Below, piece after piece: positions 26,631-35,137 of a DNA stretch of 64,000 nt. The stretch spans positions 44,620 to 108,619 of the forward strand of contig CASFXV010000003.1 of NCBI GenBank assembly GCA_949298795.1, given 5' to 3'. Under the pieces are notes generated by a model. The model saw only the letters and a list, made by a program, of their open reading frames with translations. It made no database searches and was not told the DNA's origin. The position numbers were made by a program, and so were the translations under genes. Origin of the DNA: an uncultured bacterium (GTDB lineage Bacteria; Elusimicrobiota; Elusimicrobia; Elusimicrobiales; Elusimicrobiaceae). Each line of letters begins with the position of its first letter. The stretch's first letter is position 1.

Positions 26631-28070
26631 CTAATTTACTGTTCTTTTATACAAATCTATGTATTCCTGGGCGGATTTATCCCAAGAATTATCCGCCGTC
26701 ATGGCGTTTTTAACCAGCTTGGTCCACGCCGGTTTGTCCGCATACACCTGCAAAGCGGTTTCCAAGGTGGAAACAATGCCGTTCTCGCTCAATGTGTTAA
26801 TAAAAAACCCGGTGGCGTTGGAAGCGGGAAAGCCGGTTACCGTATCCGCCAAGCCGCCTACTTGCGTAACCATAGGCAAAGTGCCGTATTTCATGGCAAT
26901 CATTTGGCTTAAGCCGCACGGCTCAAAACGAGACGGCATTAAAAACAAATCCGCCCCGGCGTAAATTTTATGGGCCAGTTCCTCGTCCAGCTTACCCCGG
27001 TAGGCAACACAGGTGGGATTATTGCGCGCCAAGGCTTGGTAGGCTTTTTCCAGGCGGGGGTCCCCCGCGCCCAGTACGGTAAACAATACGCGGCCTTTGT
27101 AGCGTTCTATCACGTTTACCACCGTATCCAACCCTTTTTGGTAATCTAAGCGCGACACGATACCCACTACCGGTTTATCCGGGTTTTGTTCCAAACCGCA
27201 CTCCTGCAATAAAAGCATTTTGCAGGCGGTTTTCCCGCGCGGGAAATCAAAACAATCGTACCCTACGGGCAAAATAGGGTCGGTTTCCGGGTCCCAAATT
27301 TCGGTATCAATGCCGTTTACAATGCCGCAGAAATTGTTGCTGCGGTGGCGCAGAACGCCTTCCAGCCCAAACCCCTTGGACGGGTCATTTTGCACTTCTT
27401 TGGCATAGGTAGGGCTGACGGTATTGATGTTATCGGCAAACACCAAACCGCTTTTTAAGAAACTCATCCCGCCGTAATATTCAAATTTTTCAGGCGTATA
27501 GTCCACCGGGTGAAAACCGGCTTTTTCATACGTGGAATACGGATAATGCCCCTGGTAAGCAATATTGTGAATGGTAAACAAACTGCGGGTGCGGGTGTAA
27601 AAAGCGTCCAGCTTATACACGGTTTTTAAATAGGCGGGGATAAGACCGGTTTGCCAGTCATGGCAATGGATAATATCCGGGCGGAAACCCACAAATTTGC
27701 AGCCTTCCAACACGGCGCGGCAGAACAGGATAAAGCGTTCGTCATTATCCGGGTATTCCCCGTTTTTGGTTCTGTACAGTTCAGGGCGGTCAAAATATTT
27801 GCGGTTTCCGATAAAAAACACAATAACGGAACCCCAGTTAATATAAGACAAAGTGACTTGTTCTATATGGTCCCCTATCGGGATTAAATACACCCCGGGC
27901 ACCACTTTTAAAGAAGATACGCGCGTAATATTGCGGTAATGGGGCAGAAATAAAATAACTTTATTGCCTTTGCGCATACCCAGCTGTTGGCTTAGCGCGC
28001 CCACCACATCTGCCAATCCGCCCGTTTTGCAAAACGGGAACGCCTCGCTGGCGGCCATAACAATATTCAT
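26631..28070 (-). CDS. glgA: Glycogen synthase (ADP-glucose type, GT5)
   Basis: The 479-residue protein starts with MNIVMAASEAFPFCKTGGLADVVGAL, containing the KTGGL ADP-glucose-binding motif. It has DIIHCHDWQTGLIPAYLK and the C-terminal GT-B motif LMPSRFEPCGLSQMIAMKYGTLPMV with the catalytic Glu. It elongates alpha-1,4-glucan. No other glycogen gene is adjacent. It sits 3 nt after scpB. Confidence 0.94.
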   Translation of the reverse strand: MNIVMAASEAFPFCKTGGLADVVGALSQQLGMRKGNKVILFLPHYRNITRVSSLKVVPGVYLIPIGDHIEQVTLSYINWGSVIVFFIGNRKYFDRPELYRTKNGEYPDNDERFILFCRAVLEGCKFVGFRPDIIHCHDWQTGLIPAYLKTVYKLDAFYTRTRSLFTIHNIAYQGHYPYSTYEKAGFHPVDYTPEKFEYYGGMSFLKSGLVFADNINTVSPTYAKEVQNDPSKGFGLEGVLRHRSNNFCGIVNGIDTEIWDPETDPILPVGYDCFDFPRGKTACKMLLLQECGLEQNPDKPVVGIVSRLDYQKGLDTVVNVIERYKGRVLFTVLGAGDPRLEKAYQALARNNPTCVAYRGKLDEELAHKIYAGADLFLMPSRFEPCGLSQMIAMKYGTLPMVTQVGGLADTVTGFPASNATGFFINTLSENGIVSTLETALQVYADKPAWTKLVKNAMTADNSWDKSAQEYIDLYKRTVN

Positions 28071-28073
28071 AAT

Positions 28074-29048
28074 TTAGTTATCCTCCTCTGCGTCGCCGGA
28101 AACGGGGGCTTGTTCTTCCCGGCGGTTTTCTATTTCTAAGGCTTGTTCTGTAAGCTGTTGTTCCAGCTCTTTTTGGCTTAATTCTTCTTCCGCCGGGGCC
28201 TGCGCTTGTAAAGAGGGATGCTCCTGTGCCGGAGGCTGCGGCAAATCCGCCGGCGCTTGCGAAGCCGGCGTTTCCGGTACAACGGAAGGAGCTTTCATAC
28301 CGGGCAGCCCGGCTTGGTTTACGTCCGTCTTATTATAAGAGGCGCGGGTAAAGAAAGGGTCCGCACCGCCGTCCAACACTTCCAGCTTTTCGGCATCGTC
28401 CAATTCATCTAAAGGGATGATAGCCGGCTCACCCAACGGGGGAAGCGCTTCCTCAAAAGGCAAATCCGCCTGTTTTTCATGCAAAGACTTGGCGGCAAAA
28501 ACCTGCAGGTCCGGCAGTTCAGATACTTTGTTTAAGCCAAACATTCTTAAAAATTCGTCCGTCGTTCCATATACCATCGGGCGGCCTACGGTGTCTTTCT
28601 TGCCCACCACGCGCACCAAGCCGCGCTCCAGCAGGCGTTCCAGCGGGCCGGCTACGTCCACCCCGCGTATGGCTTCCATTTCCGCGCGGGTAATAGGCTG
28701 TTTGTAAGCGATAATAGCCAATGTTTCCAACGCCGCGTTGGAAAGCTTGGTGGTCATTTTTTCATTATACAGCTTGCGCACCCAGCGGCCGTACTCCGGC
28801 TTGGTGGCCATTTGATAGCCGCCGGCCGCCTCCACAATTTGTACGGCGCGGCCTTGTTGGGCGTATTCCTGGGTTAGCTCTTTAATAATATCAAGCACTT
28901 GGGCCGTGGAGAGCGTTTCCACCACGTCCGCCAGGCGGGACGCTTTTACCGGCCTGTCCGTAATAAACAAAAGGGTTTCTATAATTTTTTTTGCGTCCTC
29001 AGTAGTTTCCACCAACTGGGTCTGGTTTTGGCTTTCCTGCGTTTGCAT
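28074..29048 (-). CDS. scpB: Segregation and condensation protein B with long acidic tail
   Basis: The 324-residue protein has paired winged-helix domains over the first 180 residues (KKIIETLLFITDRPVKASRLADVV, AALETLAIIAYKQPITRAEMEAIRGVDV, GLVRVVGKKDTVGRPMVYGTTDEFLRMFGL). These are characteristic of ScpB. The last 120-130 residues are a Pro/Glu/Gln-rich disordered tail not found in shorter family members. ScpB joins ScpA and SMC to form bacterial condensin. It follows scpA by 2 nt. Confidence 0.93.
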   Translation of the reverse strand: MQTQESQNQTQLVETTEDAKKIIETLLFITDRPVKASRLADVVETLSTAQVLDIIKELTQEYAQQGRAVQIVEAAGGYQMATKPEYGRWVRKLYNEKMTTKLSNAALETLAIIAYKQPITRAEMEAIRGVDVAGPLERLLERGLVRVVGKKDTVGRPMVYGTTDEFLRMFGLNKVSELPDLQVFAAKSLHEKQADLPFEEALPPLGEPAIIPLDELDDAEKLEVLDGGADPFFTRASYNKTDVNQAGLPGMKAPSVVPETPASQAPADLPQPPAQEHPSLQAQAPAEEELSQKELEQQLTEQALEIENRREEQAPVSGDAEEDN

Positions 29049-29050
29049 AA

Positions 29051-29812
29051 TTAAGCGGCCTCCCCGTGCATAAGGGTTTTAAAATCTTTGTCTTTATTTT
29101 CCGGATTTAAATAAATGCGTATATCGCCGCCGCGTGCGTCTTGGCGGGCCAATAATTTTTTAATTTTCATCAGTTCCAATACCGCCATAAAGCAAGTGAT
29201 AATGCCCCTTTTTTTTGTTTCCCCCACAAAAATGTCATCCAGCAGTATCCACTCCCGGCGGGTAAGCAGGGAAATGACCTTCTCCATTTTGCTTTCAATA
29301 GGGAACTCCTCTATCTTCAGCATTTCCACCCGTTTGCGCTCGTCCAAGCGGTCAAAGGCGCGTTTTACGGCGGCAAGCAAATCAAACATTTGCAGGTTGA
29401 TTATTTTTTCACCGTCGTCAAAAATAGGGGCGCAGCGGTAAAACCGGTCTTTTAATTCCTCGTGCTTTTGTTCCAAAAATTTGCTGGCTTCTTTATACTT
29501 TTGGTATTCCACCAGCTTGGCAATTAATTCTTTGGCCGGGTTGGGGCCTTCGTCCTCCGTAGTGGGGGCCTGGCTGGGAAGCAACGTTTTGGCTTTGATT
29601 TGCATCAGCGTGCTGGCCATAACCAAAAACTCTCCCGCCACTTCTAAATTAAGCTCCTTCATTACGTTTAAATAATCCAAATATTGTTTGGTTATTTCCG
29701 CAATGTTTACGTCGCACACGTCCAAATTGTCTTTTTTGATGAGATGCAAAAGCAGGTCCATTGGGCCTTCAAAGACATTAATGTGTACGTTGATGGGAGC
29801 CGGGCTTATCAT
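29051..29812 (-). CDS. scpA: Segregation and condensation protein A
   Basis: The 253-residue kleisin-type protein shows the family opening VFEGPMDLLLHLIKKDNLDVCDVNIAEITKQYL and LEVAGEFLVMASTLMQIKAKTLLP. The C-terminal winged helix (GIITCFMAVLELMKIKKLLARQ) contacts SMC heads. Its start overlaps the trpS stop by 4 nt. Confidence 0.94.
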   Translation of the reverse strand: MISPAPINVHINVFEGPMDLLLHLIKKDNLDVCDVNIAEITKQYLDYLNVMKELNLEVAGEFLVMASTLMQIKAKTLLPSQAPTTEDEGPNPAKELIAKLVEYQKYKEASKFLEQKHEELKDRFYRCAPIFDDGEKIINLQMFDLLAAVKRAFDRLDERKRVEMLKIEEFPIESKMEKVISLLTRREWILLDDIFVGETKKRGIITCFMAVLELMKIKKLLARQDARGGDIRIYLNPENKDKDFKTLMHGEAA

Positions 29813-30870
29813 TTTATAATCCGCATGGCTTTTTTAGCCGCCAACAATACCGGCGCGGCAGAGGCGCGGGCGGCCTCTTTCCCCTGCGCCACCATTTGGG
29901 CCAGCTGGGCTTTGTCCGCCTCAAAAATTTTGCGCCGTTCGTTAAAGGCCGAAAGTTCCGGCTCCATTAACGCAAACAATTCTTTTTTGCACGCCACGCA
30001 CCCCAAGGCGCCCTCTTTGCACTGCGCACAGCGCGTTTGGTGGTTGGGGTTGTATATTTTATGAAAAGCGTATACCACGCACCCGTCCGGGTTGGCGGGG
30101 TCATTGGCTTTTTTCTTGTTCGGGTCCGTATACATAGACATTACTTTTTTGCGTACGCTGTCTACATCTTCCCCCAGTTCAATGGTGTTGTGGTAAGATT
30201 TGGACATTTTATGCCCGTCCAGCCCCGGCACTTTAGCCACCGAGGTAAACAACGGCTTGGGTTCCACAAACACTTCTTCCCCGTAAATGTCTTTAAAGCG
30301 GCGGGCGATGTCGCGCGCTATTTCCAAATGGGCGGTTTGGTCCTGCCCTACGGGCACAAATTCCGCGCGGTGTATTAAAATATCCACCGCCATCAACACT
30401 GGGTAGCCCAAAAAACCAAAGGAGGATATATCTTCGTCCGTAAGCCCCTTTACGCGTTCCGCCAGCGGGGTGTTTTCGTCCCCGGCCAGCTGCCCGGCGT
30501 ATTTGCGCGCCAACAGTTCCTGTATTTGGTCTTTATAGGTAGGGTTTCTTAGCAGCCAGCCCAAAGGGGTAATCATGCCCAGGAGGGTGTTTAATTCGCT
30601 TACTTCCGGCACGTCAGACTGGATAAAAATAGTGGCTTGTTTAGGGTCTAAGCCGGCGGTCAGCCAGTCTATCAGCATGTCTTCTCCGTTGTGGGCCAAA
30701 CTTTGGGTATGGTCATAGGCGGTGGTAAGCGCATGCAAATCCGCCACGAAGAAAAAACAACGGTAGTCTTTCTGCAACGCCACCCAGTTTTTTAACGCCC
30801 CGTGGTAATTGCCTAAATGGAGCCGGCCTGTAGGCCGCATGCCGGAAACAACAATTTTATTGTTTGTCAT
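29809..30870 (-). CDS. trpS: Tryptophanyl-tRNA synthetase with probable [4Fe-4S] site
   Basis: The 353-residue class I enzyme has the HIGH-type motif GRLHLGNYHGALKNW and the KMSKS motif (GHKMSKSYHNTIELG). It charges tRNA-Trp. Between these motifs and the C-terminus lies an unusual Cys set, C-x19-C-x6-C-x2-C (including CKEGALGCVACKK). It closely matches the C-x22-C-x6-C-x2-C arrangement that I recall binding a [4Fe-4S] cluster in Thermotoga maritima TrpRS. A cluster near the anticodon-binding side is therefore likely. Confidence 0.94.
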   Translation of the reverse strand: MTNNKIVVSGMRPTGRLHLGNYHGALKNWVALQKDYRCFFFVADLHALTTAYDHTQSLAHNGEDMLIDWLTAGLDPKQATIFIQSDVPEVSELNTLLGMITPLGWLLRNPTYKDQIQELLARKYAGQLAGDENTPLAERVKGLTDEDISSFGFLGYPVLMAVDILIHRAEFVPVGQDQTAHLEIARDIARRFKDIYGEEVFVEPKPLFTSVAKVPGLDGHKMSKSYHNTIELGEDVDSVRKKVMSMYTDPNKKKANDPANPDGCVVYAFHKIYNPNHQTRCAQCKEGALGCVACKKELFALMEPELSAFNERRKIFEADKAQLAQMVAQGKEAARASAAPVLLAAKKAMRIIK

Positions 30871-30884
30871 AACACAAAATACCT

Positions 30885-31523
30885 CTATAAAGCTAAAAAC
30901 TTATTAAATAAATTTAAAATAAAATAAGTGGGCGGAAGCAAGAAATACTTTACCCCTCCCGTCAAAATTAAAGCCAGCACAATATACATGCCGTAACGCC
31001 CAAAAAACAGTTGGTAACGCATGGAGGCGCGCGGCGGAAGCAAGGCCGTTACAATATTGCCCCCGTCCAACGGCGGGATAGGCATTAAATTAAATACGGC
31101 CAGCAACACATTAATCATCACCCCGTATTGCAAAAACACAAAAGCCTGTTCCACCCCGGGCTTTGGCGTTTGCCCGCTCCACAGAACTAAAATCTTCATC
31201 ACGATTACCAACGCCAAAGCCAACAACAAATTAACAGCCGGCCCGGCGGCGGCTACTTTACCCATATCCCGTTTAGGCGAAGGCAGACGCAGCGGATTAA
31301 CCGGCACCGGCTTGGCCCAGCCAAAAAGCGGCATGCTAAAAATGTAACAAAACAAAGGTACGGCCAGCGTGCCTATTATATCCACATGGGCAATGGGGTT
31401 TAAAGTAAGGCGCCCGCTAAGATAGGCGGTGTCATCCCCCATGCGGTAAGCCACTAAGCCGTGGGCAAACTCATGCAAGACAATGGAAAAGAATAAAATG
31501 GGTATATATAAAATGATTTCCAT
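30885..31523 (-). CDS. Site-2 protease family (M50) membrane metalloprotease
   Basis: The 212-residue protein has about five membrane helices. The zinc site HEFAH lies in helix 1 (IVLHEFAHGLVAYRMGD) and the third ligand in PIPPLDGGNIVTALLP. No PDZ domain is present, so it belongs to the small rhomboid-like S2P group often next to trpS and scpA. It cuts membrane-embedded substrates or regulators. It is the first gene of the long minus-strand operon; an AT-rich TAGAAT lies 9 nt before its ATG, with no clear Shine-Dalgarno. Confidence 0.88.
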   Translation of the reverse strand: MEIILYIPILFFSIVLHEFAHGLVAYRMGDDTAYLSGRLTLNPIAHVDIIGTLAVPLFCYIFSMPLFGWAKPVPVNPLRLPSPKRDMGKVAAAGPAVNLLLALALVIVMKILVLWSGQTPKPGVEQAFVFLQYGVMINVLLAVFNLMPIPPLDGGNIVTALLPPRASMRYQLFFGRYGMYIVLALILTGGVKYFLLPPTYFILNLFNKFLAL

Positions 31524-31644
31524 ATATAGGTAATTCTACTAATTTATACCCCCTCTTGCACGGCTGTTTTGGCAACAAAAGCTTTTAAGGAAATGAAAAT
31601 AAACGCCTTGCCAGGCCATATTTTTAACTAAACCAAAAAAACAC

Positions 31645-31673
31645 TTGACTTCGCTTAAAAAACTAAATATATT
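31645..31673 (+). promoter_or_regulatory. Sigma-70-type promoter
   Basis: TTGACT (31645-31650), a 17-bp spacer and TATATT (31668-31673) precede the 102-residue ORF. The start site would lie about 35 nt before its ATG. Confidence 0.6.
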
Positions 31674-31713
31674 TACTAAATATTCGTAATGCAACAAGGG
31701 GGCATGCCAAAGT

Positions 31714-32022
31714 ATGCCGCTAAAAACGTTACCAGACATTCATAGCCTATTAAAGCCTGTTACCCATTACAGCCAGGCCCTTAACCAGCCGGGTATCTAT
31801 GCGCTTTGGTGTCAGGAAGGGGAAAGCAAAAGGTTGCTCTCCGTACGCCCCAGCGAAGATATACACCGCAGCCTAGAAATTTACGCCTCTTTACAAACTT
31901 TGCGCATACACAGCGGAAACAGAATTACCTTTTCAGTAGGATATATGCCCCGTTCTTCCGCCATTGAAAGAGAAACATTAGCCCGGTTTTTATCCCGCCA
32001 TTTATCAGATGAAGCAAAATAA
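31714..32022 (+). CDS. Small GIY-YIG-like protein of unknown function
   Basis: The 102-residue ORF has a good promoter, a GGGGG ribosome site and a perfect terminator, so it is expressed as a single gene. PGIYALWCQEGESKRLLSV followed by DIHRSLEIYASL resembles the first half of a GIY-YIG nuclease domain. The usual YVG is altered and the catalytic Arg/Glu are unclear, so I call it only a degenerate resemblance. There is no signal peptide or membrane helix. The function is unknown. Confidence 0.6.
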   Translation: MPLKTLPDIHSLLKPVTHYSQALNQPGIYALWCQEGESKRLLSVRPSEDIHRSLEIYASLQTLRIHSGNRITFSVGYMPRSSAIERETLARFLSRHLSDEAK

Positions 32023-32036
32023 TTTTATCCCATACC

Positions 32037-32073
32037 AAAAAGCCATAAACCAAAACGGTTTATGGCTTTTTTA
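32037..32073. terminator. Bidirectional terminator between convergent genes
   Basis: AGCCATAAACC and GGTTTATGGCT form a perfect 11-bp stem with loop AAAAC, flanked by A and T runs. It serves the plus-strand small ORF and the minus-strand CCA/PAP gene ending at 32096. Confidence 0.9.
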
Positions 32074-32095
32074 TTAAAACAAACAGTAAAGGGCT

Positions 32096-33226
32096 TTATT
32101 TTTTGGGCAATTTTTCGGCTTTATCCAGTGCCTCCTGCGCGCTGGACGCTTCCCCCCGCCACTGCAGAGAACAGCAATATTCCAAGGCCGAAGAAATTTT
32201 ACTGCCGCAAAAACCGCGGTTCTTTAAATCATTTCCTCTAACAAAACAACTTTCCAACGCAAACGGCGGCAGCTGAGGGTAAAGAATACGCAAAACATTT
32301 TTTTGCAGCGGCGTCAGCGCAAATTGCGGCGCACGCTGCGCTTCAAACACTTCCAACAAGGTTTGCAGTTCTTGCGTTAACTCCTTAGGCAAACGAAGGG
32401 ATTTTAAAAACGCCGCCCCGCTTTTATCCATAGAACATACCAAAACCCCTAAACGTTCTGGCATGGTTTTGGCTTTAAGCAGTTTGTCCGTCCAGGCCAG
32501 GCCGGGGTAAATAAAGTCCAGCAAAGCGTATTGATTAAGTAAAGTAAAAATAGGCTGAAGTTTATGTTCTTCTAAAATTTTAATAAATTCCCGGCTTACT
32601 CTTTCCCGGGTAAGCAAAAGCGGGTATTGCTGGGAGACGGCTTCTTTAAATAATTTTTTAGTTTGAGGAGCCAACTCCCACCCGAACCGCCCCGCGAAAC
32701 GAAGCGCGCGGAAAAGGCGGGTGGGGTCATCCAAAAAACTTTTGTCATGCAACACACGCACCAAGCCGGCGTCTATATCCTGCCGGGCGGAAAAAGGGTC
32801 AAAAGAAGCGGCAAAATCCTGCGGCCAAATACTAACGGCCCAAGCGTTAACGGTAAAATCCCGGCGGAATAAATCGTCCTTAATAACAGAAGGCTCCACC
32901 ACCGGCAGGGCGGCCGGGCGCGGATAAGTTTCTTTGCGCGCGCGCACCAAATCCAGCTTTAGCCCGCTTTCCAGCTCTACCCGATAGGTGCCGAATTGAG
33001 TGAATTTATGTTTGGTCCCGCCCCAGCGGCGCAGGCATAAATTGGCAAGCGGCTCCACATTGCCTTCAAAAGTAATGTCTATATCAAAGGTTTCTTTTTT
33101 TAAATAAAAATCCCGCACGGCGCCGCCCACCAGCCACGCCTTGGTACCCAATTTTTGGGCATAGGCGCCAATGGCAAGCAACACTTCTTTGTGCTTCTTG
33201 GGAATAGACACTGTATCTTTACTCAT
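32096..33226 (-). CDS. CCA-adding enzyme / poly(A) polymerase family nucleotidyltransferase
   Basis: The 376-residue class II nucleotidyltransferase contains WLVGGAVRDFYLKKETFDIDITFEG with both catalytic Asp residues, RRDFTVNAWAVS, and LDDPTRLFRALRFAGRFGWEL. The tRNA-Arg gene in this window lacks an encoded CCA, so a CCA-adding role would be needed in this organism. Discriminating CCA from poly(A) activity by sequence alone is unsafe. It overlaps the upstream CpXC-like gene by 4 nt. Confidence 0.88.
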   Translation of the reverse strand: MSKDTVSIPKKHKEVLLAIGAYAQKLGTKAWLVGGAVRDFYLKKETFDIDITFEGNVEPLANLCLRRWGGTKHKFTQFGTYRVELESGLKLDLVRARKETYPRPAALPVVEPSVIKDDLFRRDFTVNAWAVSIWPQDFAASFDPFSARQDIDAGLVRVLHDKSFLDDPTRLFRALRFAGRFGWELAPQTKKLFKEAVSQQYPLLLTRERVSREFIKILEEHKLQPIFTLLNQYALLDFIYPGLAWTDKLLKAKTMPERLGVLVCSMDKSGAAFLKSLRLPKELTQELQTLLEVFEAQRAPQFALTPLQKNVLRILYPQLPPFALESCFVRGNDLKNRGFCGSKISSALEYCCSLQWRGEASSAQEALDKAEKLPKK

Positions 33227-33861
33227 GCTAAAACAGGCAGGGCGGCCCCCTCCTGGCTCATTTGGTCCAAAAAGTTTTGCAGCAGCAGGCTCTGCACCCC
33301 TTGCTTGATTACTTTATGGGCGGCCAAGGCGTAAGCGTTTGCGCCTTCCCCCATAGGGGCCGGAACATATAACGGAAAGCGTTTTTCCCGTGCGTAACCG
33401 GGTTTTAAACGCACAATACTGCAACCCGCCGCCGCGGCCGCCGCAGCCACCACTTCCGACTCAAAAAGCGTTTTTTCTTCTTGCTCCAGCACTTGTTTTA
33501 AACCGTCCAAGCCAAAGACGTAAAACGGCGGATAATCCAAATGCATGGTTTTGGAAAGAGCCTGCTTAATGGTTTGGTAATCTGCTTTCATCTTGGCGGC
33601 CAGGGCGGCTTCTTTGTCTTTATCCGTATGGGGAAAAACAAAAATCATCAGCTCGTTGGGAGCGTCCAAATAAATTAAATTGCCGTCATGATGAAAAAAA
33701 GTCTTACATTCCGGGCAGCAAACTAAATTCAGCTCCCCTCCCAGGGCCGCCGTTTTTAAATCAGGGTCTTGGTCCGCCCGGACAAGGGACCAATACTCCA
33801 CGTCAAATTCTTCACAATGGTTGGGGCATTTGGCGCGCCCCTCCGCCTTAATAGATTTCAT
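33223..33861 (-). CDS. CpXC-like domain protein
   Basis: The 212-residue protein has an N-terminal zinc-ribbon-like half. AKCPNHCEEFDVEYWSLV is followed by LVCCPECKTFFHHDGNLIYLDAPNELMIFVFP, the layout of the CpXC family in which two CxxC-type pairs flank a beta domain. The C-terminal half is helical with an Ala-rich stretch. Its biochemical role is not known. The gene appears leaderless: TATAAA ends 8 nt before the ATG. Confidence 0.7.
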   Translation of the reverse strand: MKSIKAEGRAKCPNHCEEFDVEYWSLVRADQDPDLKTAALGGELNLVCCPECKTFFHHDGNLIYLDAPNELMIFVFPHTDKDKEAALAAKMKADYQTIKQALSKTMHLDYPPFYVFGLDGLKQVLEQEEKTLFESEVVAAAAAAAGCSIVRLKPGYAREKRFPLYVPAPMGEGANAYALAAHKVIKQGVQSLLLQNFLDQMSQEGAALPVLA

Positions 33862-33869
33862 ATTTATAT

Positions 33870-33898
33870 TTTATAGCAAAAATCAACACGCTTTGTAA
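33870..33898 (-). promoter_or_regulatory. Promoter of the CpXC-like gene, probably leaderless
   Basis: On the minus strand TTACAA (33893-33898), a 17-bp spacer with TGC before the -10, and TATAAA (33870-33875) are seen. Only 8 nt separate the -10 from the ATG, and there is no Shine-Dalgarno. Confidence 0.55.
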
Positions 33899-33920
33899 TA
33901 AAAAATGTTTACTTTCAAAA

Positions 33921-33929
33921 TGATAAAAT
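33921..33929 (+). promoter_or_regulatory. Extended -10 promoter of the CDF transporter gene
   Basis: TGATAAAAT (TGn plus TAAAAT) ends 9 nt before the ATG. No -35 match or Shine-Dalgarno is visible, so the mRNA is probably leaderless or nearly so. Confidence 0.5.
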
Positions 33930-33938
33930 AAAAATACT

Positions 33939-34853
33939 ATGACTTATTCCTCCCAACGAATTCAAAAAGCCAATGCGGTAACTGTACAAGGATTAATTAT
34001 TAACACCGTACTGTGCGCATTCAAATTTTTAGCCGGCATAGTGGGCTGCAGCGCCGCTATGGTGGCGGACGCGGTGCACTCTTTATCAGACTCGCTGACG
34101 GATATTGTTGTACTGGCCAGCGTGCGCCTTTCAGGCCGCCCCGCAGATAAAGACCATGCCTACGGGCACGGCCGTTTTGAAACGCTGGCCACCCTGCTTA
34201 TCGCCCTGGCATTAGGCGCCGTGGGGGCCAAGATTTTATATAACGGGGTATTATCCATAATAAGCTTAACGGAAGGCCTGCCCATCGCCCGCCCGCACGC
34301 CATCGCGCTTATTATGGCGGGGATTTCCATTATCGTAAAAGAATGGCTGTACCGCTACACGCTGCGCGCGGCCAAATTAACGGACAGCCGCCTGCTGGAA
34401 GCCAATGCCTGGCACCACCGTTCGGACGCGATGTCCTCCATCGGTACGTTGTTAGGTATTTCCGGCGCTTATTTTTTAGGCAATAAATGGACGGTGCTGG
34501 ACCCGCTGGCCGCCATTGTGGTAAGCTTTTTTATTTTTCAGGCCGCCTGGCAGATTTTTAAAGACGCCGTCAGCGAACTGTTAGAACAAAGCCTGGGAGA
34601 ACAAGCGGAAGAAGAAATTGCCCTGCTTTGCAAAAACATCCCCGGCGTACAAGGGGCGCATGACATTAAAACACGCAAAATAGGCAGCCGCTGCGCTATT
34701 GAAATGCACGTGTATTTGGCTGACGAGCTGACCCTGGCCCAAGCCCACGCCATTACCGAACAAATGGAAAAGCCGCTTTTAAAACGTTTCGGACCGGAAA
34801 CCTTTGTAACCATTCACCCGGAGCCGGTTTCTTTAAAACAAAAATCTCACTAA
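33939..34853 (+). CDS. Cation diffusion facilitator transporter
   Basis: The 304-residue protein has about six membrane helices. The metal-site motifs are ADAVHSLSDSLTDIV (HxxxD) and NAWHHRSDAMSS (HxxxD), with KDHAYGHGRFETLATL between them. The C-terminal cytoplasmic domain includes GVQGAHDIKTRKIGSRCAIEMHVYL. It exports divalent metals such as Zn, Fe, Mn or Co by proton antiport; the sequence does not decide which. It is a single gene with its own terminator, divergent from the CpXC-like gene. Confidence 0.93.
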   Translation: MTYSSQRIQKANAVTVQGLIINTVLCAFKFLAGIVGCSAAMVADAVHSLSDSLTDIVVLASVRLSGRPADKDHAYGHGRFETLATLLIALALGAVGAKILYNGVLSIISLTEGLPIARPHAIALIMAGISIIVKEWLYRYTLRAAKLTDSRLLEANAWHHRSDAMSSIGTLLGISGAYFLGNKWTVLDPLAAIVVSFFIFQAAWQIFKDAVSELLEQSLGEQAEEEIALLCKNIPGVQGAHDIKTRKIGSRCAIEMHVYLADELTLAQAHAITEQMEKPLLKRFGPETFVTIHPEPVSLKQKSH

Positions 34854-34865
34854 TTCCGCCTAACC

Positions 34866-34896
34866 AAAACCCCGGGGCAAAGCCCGGGGTTTTTAT
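34866..34896 (+). terminator. Terminator of the CDF transporter gene
   Basis: AACCCCGGG and CCCGGGGTT pair around GCAAAG and run into a T tract 16 nt after the stop codon. Confidence 0.9.
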
Positions 34897-35095
34897 TACT
34901 CCCCTTATAAAAATATATTTCGCCCCGGTTTACTTAAATTCCATACATGCTTTTGCTTACCTGGGAACGTCTTGCAAAACCTGGCTTTGTGTAAAGGATT
35001 GTCCTGCGCAAAACAAATTTAAAAAAACAAGATTTTTACTGCCAAACAAGACTCTCTTTCCACTAACACCCGGCAAACTGTGTTTGATGTAAATA
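34897..35095. other. Intergenic stretch between two facing terminators
   Basis: About 200 nt lie between the CDF terminator and the terminator of the giant minus-strand gene. I see no ORF with coding character, no tRNA and no convincing promoter. Confidence 0.5.
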
Positions 35096-35124
35096 AAAAC
35101 GCCCCGGGGTTACCGGGGCGTTTA
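35096..35124 (-). terminator. Terminator of the 1787-residue protein gene
   Basis: On the minus strand AAACGCCCCGG and CCGGGGCGTTT pair around a short loop and run into a T-rich tail, 14 nt after the stop codon. Confidence 0.88.
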
Positions 35125-35137
35125 AAATGAATACAAC

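Noticed and set aside
31539..31739. Minus-strand 66-residue ORF overlapping the small GIY-YIG-like gene
   Set aside because: It lies over the promoter and start of a better-supported gene, and its amino-acid composition looks non-coding.
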